Source: an uncultured Acidobacteriota bacterium (GTDB lineage: Bacteria; Acidobacteriota; Blastocatellia; Pyrinomonadales; Pyrinomonadaceae). From it: a DNA stretch of 7,814 bases. The DNA is taken from positions 1-7,814 of the forward strand of contig CADEEU010000168.1 in NCBI GenBank assembly GCA_902826385.1, read 5' to 3'. The translations under genes were made by a program, and so were the position numbers. Under the pieces are notes generated by a model. The model did no database searches. It saw only the letters and a program-made list of their open reading frames with translations, and was not told the DNA's origin. This document shows positions 6,797 through 7,814 of this stretch, one piece after another; the stretch's first letter is position 1; each line of letters starts with the position of its first letter.

Positions 6797-7814
6797 TTAT
6801 TTCGTCGCTACGTAGTACGTGTTCATAAAATCGTGCTCCAGGTGGTGAACGCCGACATTCTCAAAACCGGCGGCGTGCAGCATCTCGACCGCCTTTTCCT
6901 CGCCCCACATCGCGCCCAGGCCTTCGCCTTCGTATGCGAGCGAGACGGTCATGCAGTGGGTCAGCGAGATAGTGTAGAGGAACGGCGACACCGGATGTTC
7001 GAGATTTTTTTCCAGGTGGCTTGAACCCGCAATGTCCTGTATCAAATAAACGCCATCCGGACGAAGTGCTTCCGATATGCTTCTGAGCATCGCCGCCGGC
7101 CGGGCCTGATCGTGAATGGCATCGAACGATGTGATCAGGTCGTAATCTTCAAGTTCGCCGATGTTGGCCGCGTCACGCACTTCAAATCTTAGATTGGACA
7201 GGCCCATTTTCACGGCTTCGGTGTTGGCCCTGGCAATGCCCTCTTCTGAAAAGTCATATCCGGTAAAACGGCTGTTCGGATAAGCCTTTGCAAGCTCGAT
7301 CATCGCCCGTCCGCTGCCGCAGCCGACGTCCAAAACGTCAATGCCCGACCGTAGTTTCTCTTTTAACCCGGGCACGAGCGGTAAAATGTACGGTTCCAAC
7401 GCGGCAACAACCGTCTGAGCGCTTTCTTTCGCCATCACTTCGTGAAAACGCGGATACGAAGAATAAGGAACGCCGCCGCCTTTTTCGAAACATCGGACCA
7501 GTTTGTCTTCGACATTGCCCATGACGGGTATGAACTGCATCGACGAGGCGAAGTTATATTCGCCTTCGTCGGTTAGAAATGCCGCGTGCTCCGCGGGCAA
7601 AAGATACGTCTGCGTTTCAGGAAAATACGTCACCACACGGCCCGTCACCATCGTGCCCAGCCATTCGCGAACGTAGCGTTCGTTCAATCCGGCCGCGTCG
7701 GCGATCTGCTTCGACGTAGAAGCCGGCAAACCCGCCATCGTCTTGAACAATCCCACGCGGTCGCCGATGCTCAACGCAAGCGCGATCGCGCTTTTGTTCA
7801 GTATTTCCACCAGA
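6797..7814 (-). CDS. SAM-dependent methyltransferase, Rv2258c-like with N-terminal winged helix (5' end beyond right edge)
   Basis: The C-terminal half is a Rossmann-type methyltransferase: motif I VLDVGCGSGRA (about residues 159-169 counted from the GTG at 7810), the acidic cofactor residue in FTGYDFSEEGI, then DLITSFDAIHDQARP and LRPDGVYLIQDIAGSSH. The N-terminal part (ALSIGDRVGLFKTMAG, STSKQIADAAGLNERYVREWLGTM) is the winged-helix dimerisation region found in Rv2258c-like proteins, and GAMWGEEKAVEMLHAAGF is typical of the same group. The GTG at 7810 could be taken as the start, but the frame is open to the edge with Leu just before it, and relatives have a short extra helix there. I therefore treat the gene as 5' truncated by the window. 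The substrate cannot be read from the sequence; the fold resembles small-molecule methyltransferases. It converges on lysS, with 86 bases between the stop codons. Confidence 0.88.
   Translation of the reverse strand, partial: LVEILNKSAIALALSIGDRVGLFKTMAGLPASTSKQIADAAGLNERYVREWLGTMVTGRVVTYFPETQTYLLPAEHAAFLTDEGEYNFASSMQFIPVMGNVEDKLVRCFEKGGGVPYSSYPRFHEVMAKESAQTVVAALEPYILPLVPGLKEKLRSGIDVLDVGCGSGRAMIELAKAYPNSRFTGYDFSEEGIARANTEAVKMGLSNLRFEVRDAANIGELEDYDLITSFDAIHDQARPAAMLRSISEALRPDGVYLIQDIAGSSHLEKNLEHPVSPFLYTISLTHCMTVSLAYEGEGLGAMWGEEKAVEMLHAAGFENVGVHHLEHDFMNTYYVATK

Overview
The window reads as a chromosomal segment of a moderately GC-rich bacterium. The protein styles (a Mfd/SurA-like gene pair, an Rv2258c-like methyltransferase) and the dense purine-rich palindromic repeats suggest an Acidobacteriota-like genome, perhaps Blastocatellia. 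That placement is my inference; no marker in the window proves it.

Layout: (1) 1-226, minus strand: the start of a SurA/PpiC-type periplasmic foldase gene that runs off the left edge. (2) 365-3873, minus strand: mfd, the transcription-repair coupling factor. It is broken near 1412-1452 by a net loss of about 19 bases plus an in-frame TAG, so it reads as an N-terminal and a C-terminal piece. (3) 3970-4747: a good sigma70-type promoter followed by three roughly 100-bp palindromic repeats. A small GxxExxY (PDDEXK_3-like) gene sits between the first two copies. (4) 4755-6710, plus strand: lysS, an unusually long class II lysyl-tRNA synthetase. It carries an in-frame palindromic insertion at 5391-5534 and an AT-richer middle segment at about 5920-6365. 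(5) 6711-6792: a different palindromic repeat in the gap between convergent genes. (6) 6797-7814, minus strand: a SAM-dependent methyltransferase of the Rv2258c-like winged-helix type, cut at its 5' end by the right edge.

The most interesting part is the middle. The GxxExxY gene is framed tightly by copies of one hairpin repeat: it starts 10 bases after copy A and stops 3 bases before copy B. Copy C ends directly at the lysS start. The terminal CGGAGAG of copy C serves as the likely lysS ribosome binding site, and it can pair with the opening CTCTCCG of the same repeat, so the repeat could both supply and mask the translation signal. The lysS coding region also hosts a second, unrelated palindromic element that is translated and encodes similar proline/glycine-rich peptides on both strands. 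Together these suggest a genome shaped by several palindromic repeat families, one possibly tied to a nuclease-fold gene.
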